Source: Bacillota bacterium
GTDB lineage: Bacteria > Bacillota > Clostridia > Clostridiales > Clostridiaceae
Direction of reading: 5' to 3'
DNA: 64,000 nt
Assembly: GCA_030706015.1 (NCBI GenBank)
Contig: JAUZPI010000007.1
Coordinates: forward strand, 1-64,000
The first letter of the stretch is position 1. Each line of letters begins with the position of its first letter. The position numbers and the translations under genes are program-made. Below, piece after piece: positions 17,021 to 26,239 of this stretch. The notes under the pieces were generated by a model. The model saw nothing but the letters and a program-made list of their open reading frames with translations, searched no databases and was not told the DNA's origin.

Positions 17021-18337
17021 ATGACCATTTTTACCAAAAAAAATATACCTGTTGAAAGCAATAAAGTCTTAGATAATCCTCTTATGGGCTTTGCCCCCGA
17101 TGGAAGATGGATAGTCACTGGGCAGCCTTACAAACTGGTATTCGCCTGCATAACTTGGAAGGACATTGAACCTATAAAAGGACAATATGATTTTAGTAGT
17201 ATTGAGAAAAAATATAATTTGAATTATTGGCATGAGCATAATGTTAAAATTATATTAAGATTGGTTCTTGATTATCCAAGCACCGGCAAACATAAAGATA
17301 TTCCTGACTGGTTATATGAAGAGATAAATCGGAACGGCACTTGGTATGATAACAAGTATGGGAAAGGTTTTAGTCCTAACTATGAAAATCCTATACTGCT
17401 ATCATATCATGAAAAATTAATATCTACTCTTGGAAGAAAGTATAATAAATCAGGCGATATAGCATTTGTAGAAATTGGCAGCCTTGGCCACTGGGGGGAG
17501 CTCCATACTATGCAAGCATCTGAGTATACATTTATACCTTTTCCTAAGGAGTCAATTGTTAACCAGTATGTAAAGCACTATATTAATAGCTTCCCAGATA
17601 AATTGCTTATGATGAGAAGACCTTTTAATATCTCAAAGGTTAGTAACATAGGTATTTTTAATGATGTAATGGGAAACAACTATGAGACATACCAGTTACT
17701 TTCTTGGGTAAACCTTGGTTATTTCAATGAATATACAAAAACAGAGCAGGCTGCAATGCCTGAATTTTGGAAAACCTCTCCTTCAGGTGGAGAATTCGCT
17801 GAAGGAAATGCTGGGGTTCAATATTTTACTAGTTCCAAAATAAACGATACAATACATCAGGCTATTAAGAGCCATATATCCTGGATAGGACCTAACTGCC
17901 CGGCAAAAATATCAGATACAGCTCTTCAAGAAAACTTTAACAAATTTCTCAAAACTATAGGCTATAGGTTTGTATTAAGTGAAGTTTCTGCTCCATCAAC
18001 TACTAATTCAAACAAAGCAGTGTTAGTAACTATAACTGTAAAAAATATTGGTATTGCTCCCTTTTACTATAAATGGCCTGTAAGCATCTATCTGCTTTAT
18101 TTAGATGGAAAAATAATAAGTAAAACTACATTAACAGAAGATATTAGGAATTGGCTGCCAGGTAGTCATACTTTTAGCACTAAGATATCTATACCTTCAG
18201 CCATAAAACCAGGCAACTATATGTTAGCTATAAGTATTGATGATCCATCAACAGAAAGGCCCGCCGTGGATTTTGCAAACTATGGTAGATTTCCTGAAGG
18301 GTATTTCTATCTAATAAGCATAAGAGTTAAAAAGTGA
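17021..18337 (+). CDS. DUF4832-like protein, putative TIM-barrel glycoside hydrolase
   Basis: A 438-residue protein resembling DUF4832-type proteins: NPLMGFAPDGRW near the N-terminus, a barrel-like central region (IILRLVLDYPS, FVEIGSLGHWGELH with conserved acidic residues) and a beta-sandwich-like C-terminal domain of about 110 residues. No signal peptide is visible, and an in-frame stop at 17006 rules out a longer N-terminus. It converges on the Pel-type operon and shares its terminator, which hints at a role in polysaccharide handling. The family has no firmly established activity; hydrolase function is inference. Confidence 0.6.
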   Translation: MTIFTKKNIPVESNKVLDNPLMGFAPDGRWIVTGQPYKLVFACITWKDIEPIKGQYDFSSIEKKYNLNYWHEHNVKIILRLVLDYPSTGKHKDIPDWLYEEINRNGTWYDNKYGKGFSPNYENPILLSYHEKLISTLGRKYNKSGDIAFVEIGSLGHWGELHTMQASEYTFIPFPKESIVNQYVKHYINSFPDKLLMMRRPFNISKVSNIGIFNDVMGNNYETYQLLSWVNLGYFNEYTKTEQAAMPEFWKTSPSGGEFAEGNAGVQYFTSSKINDTIHQAIKSHISWIGPNCPAKISDTALQENFNKFLKTIGYRFVLSEVSAPSTTNSNKAVLVTITVKNIGIAPFYYKWPVSIYLLYLDGKIISKTTLTEDIRNWLPGSHTFSTKISIPSAIKPGNYMLAISIDDPSTERPAVDFANYGRFPEGYFYLISIRVKK

Positions 18338-18342
18338 CAGAA

Positions 18343-18388
18343 AAGAAGCGTGCAATTATAGTTATCATACATTGCGCGCTTCTTTTTT
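18343..18388. terminator. Bidirectional terminator at the end of the Pel-type locus
   Basis: AAGAAGCGTGCAAT (18343-18356) pairs with ATTGCGCGCTTCTT (18371-18384) with one wobble, followed by TTTTTT. It separates pelG from the convergent DUF4832-like gene. Confidence 0.88.
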
Positions 18389-18402
18389 AATATTAAGAAC
18401 AT

Positions 18403-19839
18403 TCAAAGCAAATTGTATAACTTTGTAAATACACCATTTATCTTTTTAGCTATAATGGGTTGCGCTGCAAAAGTGTAATAATCTATATCCCTTAAAAAAG
18501 AATCTAGTTTTATAAAAGATATAATTACTGAAAATAGTGCAGAGGCGAAAAAACCATAGCCATAGAAGCCAGAACCTAAATAGATAGTTATAATGGTAAA
18601 TATAAGATTTGTGGTAAAAAATAAAATAGAAATATTCATTGCTCCTTTTCTATGGTCAAAATACAATAACACTATTAATACAAGAAATACGCTGACATAA
18701 GCAAAACTTCCTAATGTAAGTATAGCGAAAATATTGGTAGACAGTAGTGTAAAACCAATTGATGGAAGTATTCTCATACCAAAGATTATAAATGCAAAAG
18801 TTATAAATAGCTGTATCTCCATCATATATTTTAATTCAGTAGATAATACGCCAATCAGATCCTCTTTAGCTCGTTTTAAATCTTTAATACTCCCCTTGCC
18901 TTGTGCTAACGCATAATAATGTTTATATTTAGGATAAATTGAGGTTTCAAGCTTTACTGTAAATATTACAGTAATAGGTATTATAGTAAGAAAAGCATAA
19001 AACATAGGTACGTCATAAAAAGGAGCTACACGAAAAGTATTAGCCACTATTGTACCCTGATCACTTATCCAAAATACGAAATTGTGTACATACATACCTA
19101 AATAATAACACATACCTATTATTATCAATTCTCCATACTTATCCATTACCTTTAATACCTCTAAGCAGCTCTTTAATGAAAGATCTACTCCACCAAATAA
19201 TTCATATAATTTTATAGTAAAAAGAACTGCTATTATTAAAAAACCAAACATAATGGAGAATAGAGCTGATGATAATGGTGTCATTATTAGGAGTATATTA
19301 AACACCTCAAACATTATAAATATAGCAATTATTCCTATAAGAAAACTAACAACTACAGCAATATAATCCTTTATAGCTGTAAGATATATAGATTCAATCC
19401 ATATAATCGATATCTCGCTAAATATTAAATAAGCTAATATCTTAGTTCCAATATTAATACTTGATTTTATAAAGAAAATATTTATAGAAAAAAATCCAAG
19501 CATTAGTACAATGATTACAAGTCCAAACATAGAAGGCAGTATTTTATTAAGCTGCTTTTCATATATACAGTCTGCCACGTACCTTGCAGCAAGCATTATA
19601 ATCCCACCTGTTATAATAAGTGAAAAAGCAAAACAATATACTATAACTACTAAAAACAATTCAATATTTTTATAGGATTCACCTGTACTTTTTAAAAGAA
19701 ACTGCATAGCAGTTATCAAAAAAATACATAAGACAGTTGGACCAACAGTTACCATTGTTGAAATAAAATAACCCCTAATACTATAAAAATAACCTTTTTC
19801 CTTAAATAACCCTTTTAACTGAAATCCTATTCCTGACAT
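18403..19839 (-). CDS. pelG: PelG-like exopolysaccharide transporter
   Basis: A 478-residue polytopic membrane protein with about 12 hydrophobic segments, of the PelG (MOP/flippase-like) family. The N-terminus GIGFQLKGLFKEKG and SIRGYFISTMVTVGPT are characteristic. PelG is thought to move the nascent Pel polymer across the cytoplasmic membrane with PelD, PelE and PelF. Its start codon overlaps the pelF stop at 19839, a strong sign of coupling. It is the last gene of the operon and ends at a strong terminator. Confidence 0.88.
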   Translation of the reverse strand: MSGIGFQLKGLFKEKGYFYSIRGYFISTMVTVGPTVLCIFLITAMQFLLKSTGESYKNIELFLVVIVYCFAFSLIITGGIIMLAARYVADCIYEKQLNKILPSMFGLVIIVLMLGFFSINIFFIKSSINIGTKILAYLIFSEISIIWIESIYLTAIKDYIAVVVSFLIGIIAIFIMFEVFNILLIMTPLSSALFSIMFGFLIIAVLFTIKLYELFGGVDLSLKSCLEVLKVMDKYGELIIIGMCYYLGMYVHNFVFWISDQGTIVANTFRVAPFYDVPMFYAFLTIIPITVIFTVKLETSIYPKYKHYYALAQGKGSIKDLKRAKEDLIGVLSTELKYMMEIQLFITFAFIIFGMRILPSIGFTLLSTNIFAILTLGSFAYVSVFLVLIVLLYFDHRKGAMNISILFFTTNLIFTIITIYLGSGFYGYGFFASALFSVIISFIKLDSFLRDIDYYTFAAQPIIAKKINGVFTKLYNLL

Positions 19840-21254
19840 TATTTATTTCTCACCACTTCTTCATAGATTCTTTTATACCCGCTAATGAAATTATCAATAG
19901 TGTACAGCTTTGATACTCTTTTATGGGCACTTTTACCTAGTTTGTCTCTAAGCGGCTTGTTTTTACTTAGAGTTACAATAGAAGCTCCTAAGGCTTCATA
20001 GTCCATAACCGGAATTACAATTCCTGCTTCACCAAAGCCATCATTATTTCCATACATAAGTTCCCTGCAGCTGCCCACATCAGTTAGAATATGAGGTTTT
20101 CCTGCTGCCATTCCTTCTAACACTGCTAGAGGCTGCCCCTCGCTTATACTGCCTAGAACCAAAATATCCATCTTACCTATATAATCTTTTATATTAACCT
20201 GGCCAGTAAAAGTAACATTATCTAAGTTTAGTGACTCTACCAGCAACTTACATTCATCTGTATAGGTTTTATCTTCGTCTTCAGGACCTAATATATAAAG
20301 CTTTATATTTTTAAGTTTCTCTGCTGCTATAGCAAATCCCTGAATTATAGTTTTAATATCTTTAATAGGCACAATCCTTACCACAGCCCCTATGTTAATT
20401 ATTTCTTCATTATCTTTAGTTCTATCAATATCTATAAAATCACTGCTGCTAATGCCGTTTGGTATTATTGATATTTTATTTTTATCACAGCCCATTTCTA
20501 TTTGTATTCTTTTATTCCTATCGAAAAGAGAGACTACTTTATCTGCATAAGTATATGCACAGCTAGATAAACTGTAGAAATACTTTATCCAAATATCCTT
20601 CAAATAGCCCTTTACCCAATCTGATTTTATAATTTCTTCCTCTCTCTCCCTTGTGTAAATCCCATGTTCCGAGAGTACTACAGGAGACCCATACTTGTGC
20701 TTGCCTAGAGCAGCCACAACTCCTGCATAGCCCGTGGATACGCTGTGATATATGTCTGCATATGGAATAGAATTTTTTAGGACCTCAAGCAAAGAAAGCA
20801 GCATAGATCTTACTGTCCAGAAGAAATCATTAAATACCATATATGGGTAATATTCTTCACTTACCTGAGTGATAATATCAAAAAAATCTCGACTCATAAG
20901 AAAGTCAGAGACACAGGTATATTTACTTTTCTCAATTAGCTTAAACAACTCTCCCCACCGAAAGCCGCTGCCAATTATCAGTCCTTTTAATGCTTCCTTC
21001 TCCTCATTAGTTAAATTAAATCTTTTCCCCCACCCTCCACTATACTTAGCATAAGAATCCAAAAAAAACTCTTTAACCTCTATTACATTTCTAGGGATAT
21101 CATATTTAAACCTACCTCTTATTTCCTCACAAGCCCCTATAGCGTAAACTATAAATTCATGTTCCGGGTTAAGTGTTACCAGCATCTGTATCCAACTTGC
21201 TACCCCTCCAGTGACATACGGATAACTACCTTCGGCTATAATACAAATTTTCAT
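19839..21254 (-). CDS. pelF: PelF-like GT4 glycosyltransferase
   Basis: A 471-residue GT-B glycosyltransferase. The N-terminal IAEGSYPYVTGGVASW is the PelF hallmark, and the C-terminal nucleotide-binding half has IIPNGI and EGQPLAVLEGMAAGKPH with the family glutamates. PelF polymerises the Pel chain from UDP-sugar donors (UDP-GalNAc/GlcNAc in studied Pel systems) at the cytoplasmic face. It sits 26 bp after pelE and overlaps pelG by one base. The donor sugar used here is inferred from the family and from the epimerase fused to PelD. Confidence 0.9.
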   Translation of the reverse strand: MKICIIAEGSYPYVTGGVASWIQMLVTLNPEHEFIVYAIGACEEIRGRFKYDIPRNVIEVKEFFLDSYAKYSGGWGKRFNLTNEEKEALKGLIIGSGFRWGELFKLIEKSKYTCVSDFLMSRDFFDIITQVSEEYYPYMVFNDFFWTVRSMLLSLLEVLKNSIPYADIYHSVSTGYAGVVAALGKHKYGSPVVLSEHGIYTREREEEIIKSDWVKGYLKDIWIKYFYSLSSCAYTYADKVVSLFDRNKRIQIEMGCDKNKISIIPNGISSSDFIDIDRTKDNEEIINIGAVVRIVPIKDIKTIIQGFAIAAEKLKNIKLYILGPEDEDKTYTDECKLLVESLNLDNVTFTGQVNIKDYIGKMDILVLGSISEGQPLAVLEGMAAGKPHILTDVGSCRELMYGNNDGFGEAGIVIPVMDYEALGASIVTLSKNKPLRDKLGKSAHKRVSKLYTIDNFISGYKRIYEEVVRNK

Positions 21255-21280
21255 CTATTATCATCCACTTCTATATTAAA

Positions 21281-22192
21281 TTACGATTTTATTTCTCTAA
21301 CAAGGCACTCCCCTTCTATCCAGAACCTTACAATCTCTAAAGCATCTTTTTCAAGGCGTATATGAGAATTCCTAAGTTCATCAAGAACTTGGCTGAACTC
21401 TTCTTTGTTTCTTGCGGTATAATATATATTCATAAGAAGCAAATAAGGTTTATAGCTTTTACTAAAATATTTCATATATTTATAACTATAATAAATTGCC
21501 TTATCATAATTCTTCGTTATAATGTTACATTTCACTATCTGTTCAAAATAATATTCCTCTGTTTTATCATACTTTAAAATATATTTTAGTACTCTTCTAT
21601 ATTTATATAAGTATTCTTTTTGAGTTTTCTTATCTAATAAACCACTGTCCATATACCTCTTTATGATATCTGCATAAGTTTTAAAAATATCTATATTGGA
21701 ATTATCTTCTTGACATTTTTCTTCTAATTCCTGCATTGCAAGTGTTAGTTTCCTCTTTACTTCTGTAACTGCAGTAGCAGCATAATGTGAAGTTTCAGTA
21801 TCCTCATCCTTAAGTGCCTTTTTTAAAAAACCTAAATATTGATATGCATCCCCCTTTAAAGCATTGATAATCAAATTCCTTTTTACACCTTCATCATTAA
21901 GAACTAGAGCATCTTCAATAGGAATAATATCTATACCTTCCTTTAATGCTTCCTTTCTTAATAGCAAACTTATATGTTGATTATCTTCATCAACATTATA
22001 TTGAAATTTATCTCTCTCAAACTCATGTATATATCTGCTGCTGAGTTCTAATATTATATATATAATCATTCCTACATAGGGTAAAAACACCATTATCAAT
22101 AAACCAATTAAAGCATGATCTTTTTTGTGCCGTTTTTGATGGTAAAATACTACCAAACCTAATATTAAGTTTATTAAATAATACACATACAT
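21281..22192 (-). CDS. pelE: PelE-like membrane scaffold with helical repeats
   Basis: A 303-residue protein with two N-terminal transmembrane helices (about 4-20 and 28-50) and a cytoplasmic alpha-helical region of TPR-like repeats (for example YEQIVKCNIITKNYDKAIYYS-type segments near 220-245). That layout and position match PelE, the scaffold between PelD and PelF. Sequence identity to proteobacterial PelE could not be judged by eye, so the call rests on architecture and gene order. It starts one base after the PelD-fusion stop. Confidence 0.7.
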   Translation of the reverse strand: MYVYYLINLILGLVVFYHQKRHKKDHALIGLLIMVFLPYVGMIIYIILELSSRYIHEFERDKFQYNVDEDNQHISLLLRKEALKEGIDIIPIEDALVLNDEGVKRNLIINALKGDAYQYLGFLKKALKDEDTETSHYAATAVTEVKRKLTLAMQELEEKCQEDNSNIDIFKTYADIIKRYMDSGLLDKKTQKEYLYKYRRVLKYILKYDKTEEYYFEQIVKCNIITKNYDKAIYYSYKYMKYFSKSYKPYLLLMNIYYTARNKEEFSQVLDELRNSHIRLEKDALEIVRFWIEGECLVREIKS

Positions 22193-22193
22193 A

Positions 22194-24368
22194 CTAATCT
22201 TCCCCTGAATATTTATAAGCTTCTATGCCTTTATCCTTCAATCTATTGATAACTAGCCTGGAGTCTGAGTCCGCAGCATTTGATAAAACAATATATATAT
22301 CATTGTCTGCTCCTACCCCCGTAAAGTCAGTTTCTCTTATAAGTTCGCTCAAGTTTTGAGACAGTTCCATATAATTCTCCTTAGGATTACTTATTTTAAG
22401 CATGGAAAACTCTGACTTGTTTTTCACCATAGCCTTTATTTTTATACTAAGCATCTTTTCAAAGAATTCCTTCTTTAAAAATATAGTGCCTTCTATATAT
22501 CTTTCTCTATCTATTGCTTTTTCATATAAATAAGCCCTAATAATTGCTGAGTTTATAAGCTTACAAGCAACTCTAAATAAATTCTCGTAATACAGATTTA
22601 ATCTTTCAAATTCCACATTATGAAGCATAATAACAGCAATGGTCTTAGAGTCATTTACCACCGGAGCGATTAACATTGGCATCCCTTGATTCATATCTTT
22701 ATTAACAAAAATTTCACCATGAAAAATCTGTTCTTTGGCTTCCATAAAATACTCTGAACTTATGGTCTTTGCAGGTAAAAATTTATCTTTGCTTGACTTT
22801 ACCGTGAGCCTGAGATATTTTTCATTTCTATCTACTATATATATTGAAATTTCATCGGTCTTCAATATTTTTTCAAGCACATCTATTGCTGATTCAAATA
22901 TACACTCTGGTTCAAGACTATCTATTTCTCTTATTACTCCATAAATCTTACCGAAGCTGTCTTCAGAGTTGATAATCTGATTTTGAAGCTGAACTTTAGC
23001 TTCATAGGTCTCATTATATAATTCCTGTAAAAAACTGTATTCTTCTTCCATTGCCTCTATAGTTAATCTTGATGAATTAGCATCTTTCTCCCGTTTATCT
23101 ATAACGTAGCCCACCAGCATACCTATTAAAATATAGACATTTAACTGCAGCAGAAAGCCTGTATCAAATAATAGGGAGATAAAATCCTTACCTATGGACA
23201 TTGACTCATAGGTAAATAAGGTACAAGATAAAATTATGGATATTATTGATTGACCAGTACCATATACAATTCCAACAATAATTATATAGATAATCTTCAG
23301 ATCTATTGTCTTAAAGGCAGAATCCTTTTTTAGGAACATATCCAATAAAAGTATTATCATAAAAAATATTATGTTCTCTATATACGGTAATGCCTTTTTT
23401 ATAAAATAATGTTTTTTCTTTTTTTGACGTTGTTCTTCTTTAGAATTCCCAGACTTATAATTATCGTAAAACCAAACATAAGTCTGCTTAAGTCCTTCCT
23501 CCAGATTATTCAATGGTACCCAATCAAGTGTTTTCTTTATTTTTGTATTGTCTAAACATGAATGCTTAATATCACCGTTTCTCGCCTCTTTTTTTACAAT
23601 ACCTTTAATTTTATGAAGCCTGCCTAATATTGATATGATCTCATTTATGCTGCTTTGTGTACTAGTTGAAACATTAAACACTCCTGCTGCGTAACTTTCT
23701 GATGCTTTATATATTGCTTCTGCTACGTCATCTACATATACAAAATCTCTAGTTTGTTCTCCGCTTCCAAATAAGTTAACCTCTTGACCGTTCATAATCC
23801 TATTCATATATGTGGATATTACTCCTGCATCTCCATTTATCCCCTGCCTTGGACCATAAACATTGGAAAATCTAAAGCATATCGTATCAAGGTGAAATAA
23901 CTCCATCCATTTGTTACAGTATTGTTCCCCTATATGCTTACTAAAACCATAGGGTGAAACAGGTATGCATTCATCATCTTCTTTTAGCGGAATATTTTCA
24001 TTATTTCCGTATACTGCTGCTGATGAAGCAAATATAAATTTCCTAACTTTATATTTCACTGAAAGCTCTAACATATTAACCAGCCCTAATATATTTGCCC
24101 TAGCATCCATAAAAGGACTTTCAATGGATTTTGAAATATCAATTTGTGCTGCTAGGTGAACAACTATATGGAACTTGTTTATTTTAAAAATCTCATCACA
24201 TTTCTTATCCACAACATTAAATTTATATCCCTTATGTTTGCAGCTAACATTTTTTACATTGCCTGTGGACAAATCGTCAATTATATATACTTCATGTCCC
24301 TCTCTATAAAATCGTTCCACCACATGTGAACCTATAAAACCGTATCCTCCAGTAACAAGAACCTTCAT
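22194..24368 (-). CDS. Fusion of NAD-dependent sugar epimerase with PelD-like c-di-GMP receptor
   Basis: A 724-residue two-part protein. Residues 1-310 form an extended SDR epimerase: the glycine motif TGGYGFIGSH, catalytic serine in ASSAAVYGN and the YGFSK pair mark a UDP-hexose 4-epimerase-type enzyme. After a basic linker come about four transmembrane helices (330-430), a coiled coil, a GAF-like domain (480-610) and a degenerate GGDEF domain. The last retains RETD at 678-681 (22326-22337), exactly five residues before ADNDI at the GGDEF position, the spacing of the c-di-GMP I-site. TM-GAF-degenerate GGDEF is the PelD architecture. It leads the operon and probably supplies precursor and gates synthesis by c-di-GMP. 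The two halves share one open frame without interruption. Confidence 0.85.
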   Translation of the reverse strand: MKVLVTGGYGFIGSHVVERFYREGHEVYIIDDLSTGNVKNVSCKHKGYKFNVVDKKCDEIFKINKFHIVVHLAAQIDISKSIESPFMDARANILGLVNMLELSVKYKVRKFIFASSAAVYGNNENIPLKEDDECIPVSPYGFSKHIGEQYCNKWMELFHLDTICFRFSNVYGPRQGINGDAGVISTYMNRIMNGQEVNLFGSGEQTRDFVYVDDVAEAIYKASESYAAGVFNVSTSTQSSINEIISILGRLHKIKGIVKKEARNGDIKHSCLDNTKIKKTLDWVPLNNLEEGLKQTYVWFYDNYKSGNSKEEQRQKKKKHYFIKKALPYIENIIFFMIILLLDMFLKKDSAFKTIDLKIIYIIIVGIVYGTGQSIISIILSCTLFTYESMSIGKDFISLLFDTGFLLQLNVYILIGMLVGYVIDKREKDANSSRLTIEAMEEEYSFLQELYNETYEAKVQLQNQIINSEDSFGKIYGVIREIDSLEPECIFESAIDVLEKILKTDEISIYIVDRNEKYLRLTVKSSKDKFLPAKTISSEYFMEAKEQIFHGEIFVNKDMNQGMPMLIAPVVNDSKTIAVIMLHNVEFERLNLYYENLFRVACKLINSAIIRAYLYEKAIDRERYIEGTIFLKKEFFEKMLSIKIKAMVKNKSEFSMLKISNPKENYMELSQNLSELIRETDFTGVGADNDIYIVLSNAADSDSRLVINRLKDKGIEAYKYSGED

Positions 24369-24492
24369 ACGACGCCTCCCAAATTTCTAGAAAACCTTAG
24401 CTTAAATTATAGTAATATGACAAACTGCAGTTTTATTATATATATACTTTTTCACCTCTATGTTTATTACTAAACTACAGATTCTCTATAAT

Positions 24493-24531
24493 AAAAAAAG
24501 CCTAATTCCCTTCAAAGGAACTAGACTTTTT
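24493..24531. terminator. Terminator after dedA
   Basis: On the minus strand AAGTCTAGTTCC pairs with GGAATTAGGCTT (two wobbles) and is followed by seven T; it separates dedA from the Pel-type operon downstream. Confidence 0.78.
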
Positions 24532-24542
24532 ACTATCTAAAA

Positions 24543-25169
24543 CTACATATTATTAACTTGTTGTCTTTTTCTTCTTTTTATAAACAAATAAACTGCAAGT
24601 GCAACTATTGCAGCTGCAACAAAATAATCAGCTATATGAAGCCAAGATCTTATTAATGTCCAATTTTGTCCCATAGCATAACCAGCATAACCAAGAAGTA
24701 TGCTCCAGATTAATGAACCAAAGAAAGTATACGCCACAAACTTTTTAAAATTCATTTTACTGATGCCTGCAGGTAAGGATATGAAGGTTCTAATTATAGG
24801 CAGCAACCTTGAGAAAAAGGCTATCTTCTCACCATATTTATTGAAATAATTATCACTCATTTCAAGATGAGTTTTTGATAATTTAAGCTTATGCATATAT
24901 TTCTCAACAAGAGGCCTTCCACCTTTTGCTCCAATAAAATATGCAAAAACTGAACCAAAGGTTCCTCCTAAGGTTCCTATAAGAATAACTAAAGGAAGAC
25001 TTAATCTACTACCTGTATAAGCAGAAGATGCTAAGTATCCACCAAAAGGCAAAATAGCCTCACTTGGAATAGGAATACATGCACTTTCTAATGCCATAAG
25101 CGAAAATACGCCTAGGTAACCCAGCTTACCCAGCACAAAAATCGCCCAGTTAACTATAAATTCTACCAT
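24543..25169 (-). CDS. DedA-family membrane protein
   Basis: A 208-residue DedA/SNARE-associated protein with about five hydrophobic segments. The motifs ESACIPIPSEAILPFGG near the N-terminus and FFSRLLPIIRTFISLPAG in the middle are conserved family features, including the re-entrant hairpin arginines. DedA proteins are now associated with flipping of lipid carriers such as undecaprenyl phosphate or phosphatidylethanolamine; which lipid this member handles is unknown. The gene is monocistronic. Confidence 0.92.
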   Translation of the reverse strand: MVEFIVNWAIFVLGKLGYLGVFSLMALESACIPIPSEAILPFGGYLASSAYTGSRLSLPLVILIGTLGGTFGSVFAYFIGAKGGRPLVEKYMHKLKLSKTHLEMSDNYFNKYGEKIAFFSRLLPIIRTFISLPAGISKMNFKKFVAYTFFGSLIWSILLGYAGYAMGQNWTLIRSWLHIADYFVAAAIVALAVYLFIKRRKRQQVNNM

Positions 25170-25346
25170 TTTAACTCTCCTATCTTTTAAAATAAATGTT
25201 TATATTTTGATACATCACCAATACTCCAATAACTCAACTAATTTATACACCTAAGCTTATGCCTATTATTATATCATAACTTATACTTAAATATTAGCAT
25301 CTATTTATTAATCAAATATAAAATAAGTCTTAACATTCCTTTAATA

Positions 25347-25392
25347 ATGCAAAACTCCTTAAGGTTATCTAATCCCTTAAGGAGTTTTGCAT
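25347..25392. terminator. Strong terminator, perfect 18-bp stem
   Basis: Arms at 25347-25364 and 25375-25392 are exact complements around a 10-base loop. It lies after the acetyltransferase gene on the minus strand. Confidence 0.85.
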
Positions 25393-25437
25393 TTCAATGG
25401 ACTATTATATGTTTCTAAAATAATCTATTATAAAATA

Positions 25438-26172
25438 CTATACTTCTTGAAAAATCCTATCATGAAGCCATATATGACTTAATTCCTCTCTCGTTCTTCC
25501 CATTGTTTTTCTTTCTCTTAATGGTTTTGCAGGAACACCTCCTACTAATATATCTTTATAAACATCCTTGTTTACAATAGCACCAGATGCAACAACAGCC
25601 TGTTCGCCTATGGTAACACCCGGAAATATAGTTGCATTTATATATATCTTTGCATAATCTTCAATAACTACCTTACCATACTCTCTTCTTGAATGATCAT
25701 CCTCAGAATGAGAATGAGTAATAATCATAACATTCTCCGCTAATCCAACAGAATTTCCAAGTGATACTCCACCCTTAGAATCAATAAATACACCACGATT
25801 TATAAATACATCATCACCTATTTCAATATTATCTGCAATATTAAAACGAACATTCTCTTCTGCTATGAAATTTTTACCACACTTCTTAAATAATTTTTGT
25901 GCTATTATTCTACGATAAGGAATAGCAAAGTTTGCTACTACTCCAATAGGCAGCCTATCAAGTACATCCCATAAAAAATGTAAATATCTTTTTTCATCTG
26001 AAAATGAAACCTGTTTAGCCATAGGTAAGTAGTCAGTATATAATTTTAATTCTTCAAGAATCTCCACAGGAACAGATCCACCTATCATTTCTAATATGAA
26101 ACATACATCTTTAGAAGTAACTCCATCGTTAACCATTTTCTCAATCTTTAATAATTTTTCAGTTATGTTCAT
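25438..26172 (-). CDS. Left-handed beta-helix acyltransferase (maltose/galactoside acetyltransferase-like)
   Basis: A 244-residue protein. The last 140 residues show hexapeptide repeats (NIEIGDDVFINRGV, VSLGNSVGLAENV, KIYINATIFPGVTIGEQAVVASGA) ending in DILVGGVPAKPLRE, typical of LbH acetyl-CoA-dependent O-acetyltransferases. The first 100 residues are an unusual helical extension that such enzymes normally lack, and I do not recognise it. The histidine pair in THSHSEDDHS lies where the catalytic histidine is expected. The acceptor, perhaps a sugar or surface glycan, is unknown. Confidence 0.75.
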   Translation of the reverse strand: MNITEKLLKIEKMVNDGVTSKDVCFILEMIGGSVPVEILEELKLYTDYLPMAKQVSFSDEKRYLHFLWDVLDRLPIGVVANFAIPYRRIIAQKLFKKCGKNFIAEENVRFNIADNIEIGDDVFINRGVFIDSKGGVSLGNSVGLAENVMIITHSHSEDDHSRREYGKVVIEDYAKIYINATIFPGVTIGEQAVVASGAIVNKDVYKDILVGGVPAKPLRERKTMGRTREELSHIWLHDRIFQEV

Positions 26173-26239
26173 TAAAGTTCTCTCCCCTATTCTTTATTTA
26201 ATAAGATATTATATTTTATTAACATTGCTAATCTTTTTT

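Noticed and set aside
24369..24492. Possible c-di-GMP riboswitch ahead of the Pel-type operon
   Set aside because: The leader lacks GEMM-type conserved blocks; c-di-GMP control is placed at the PelD protein level instead.
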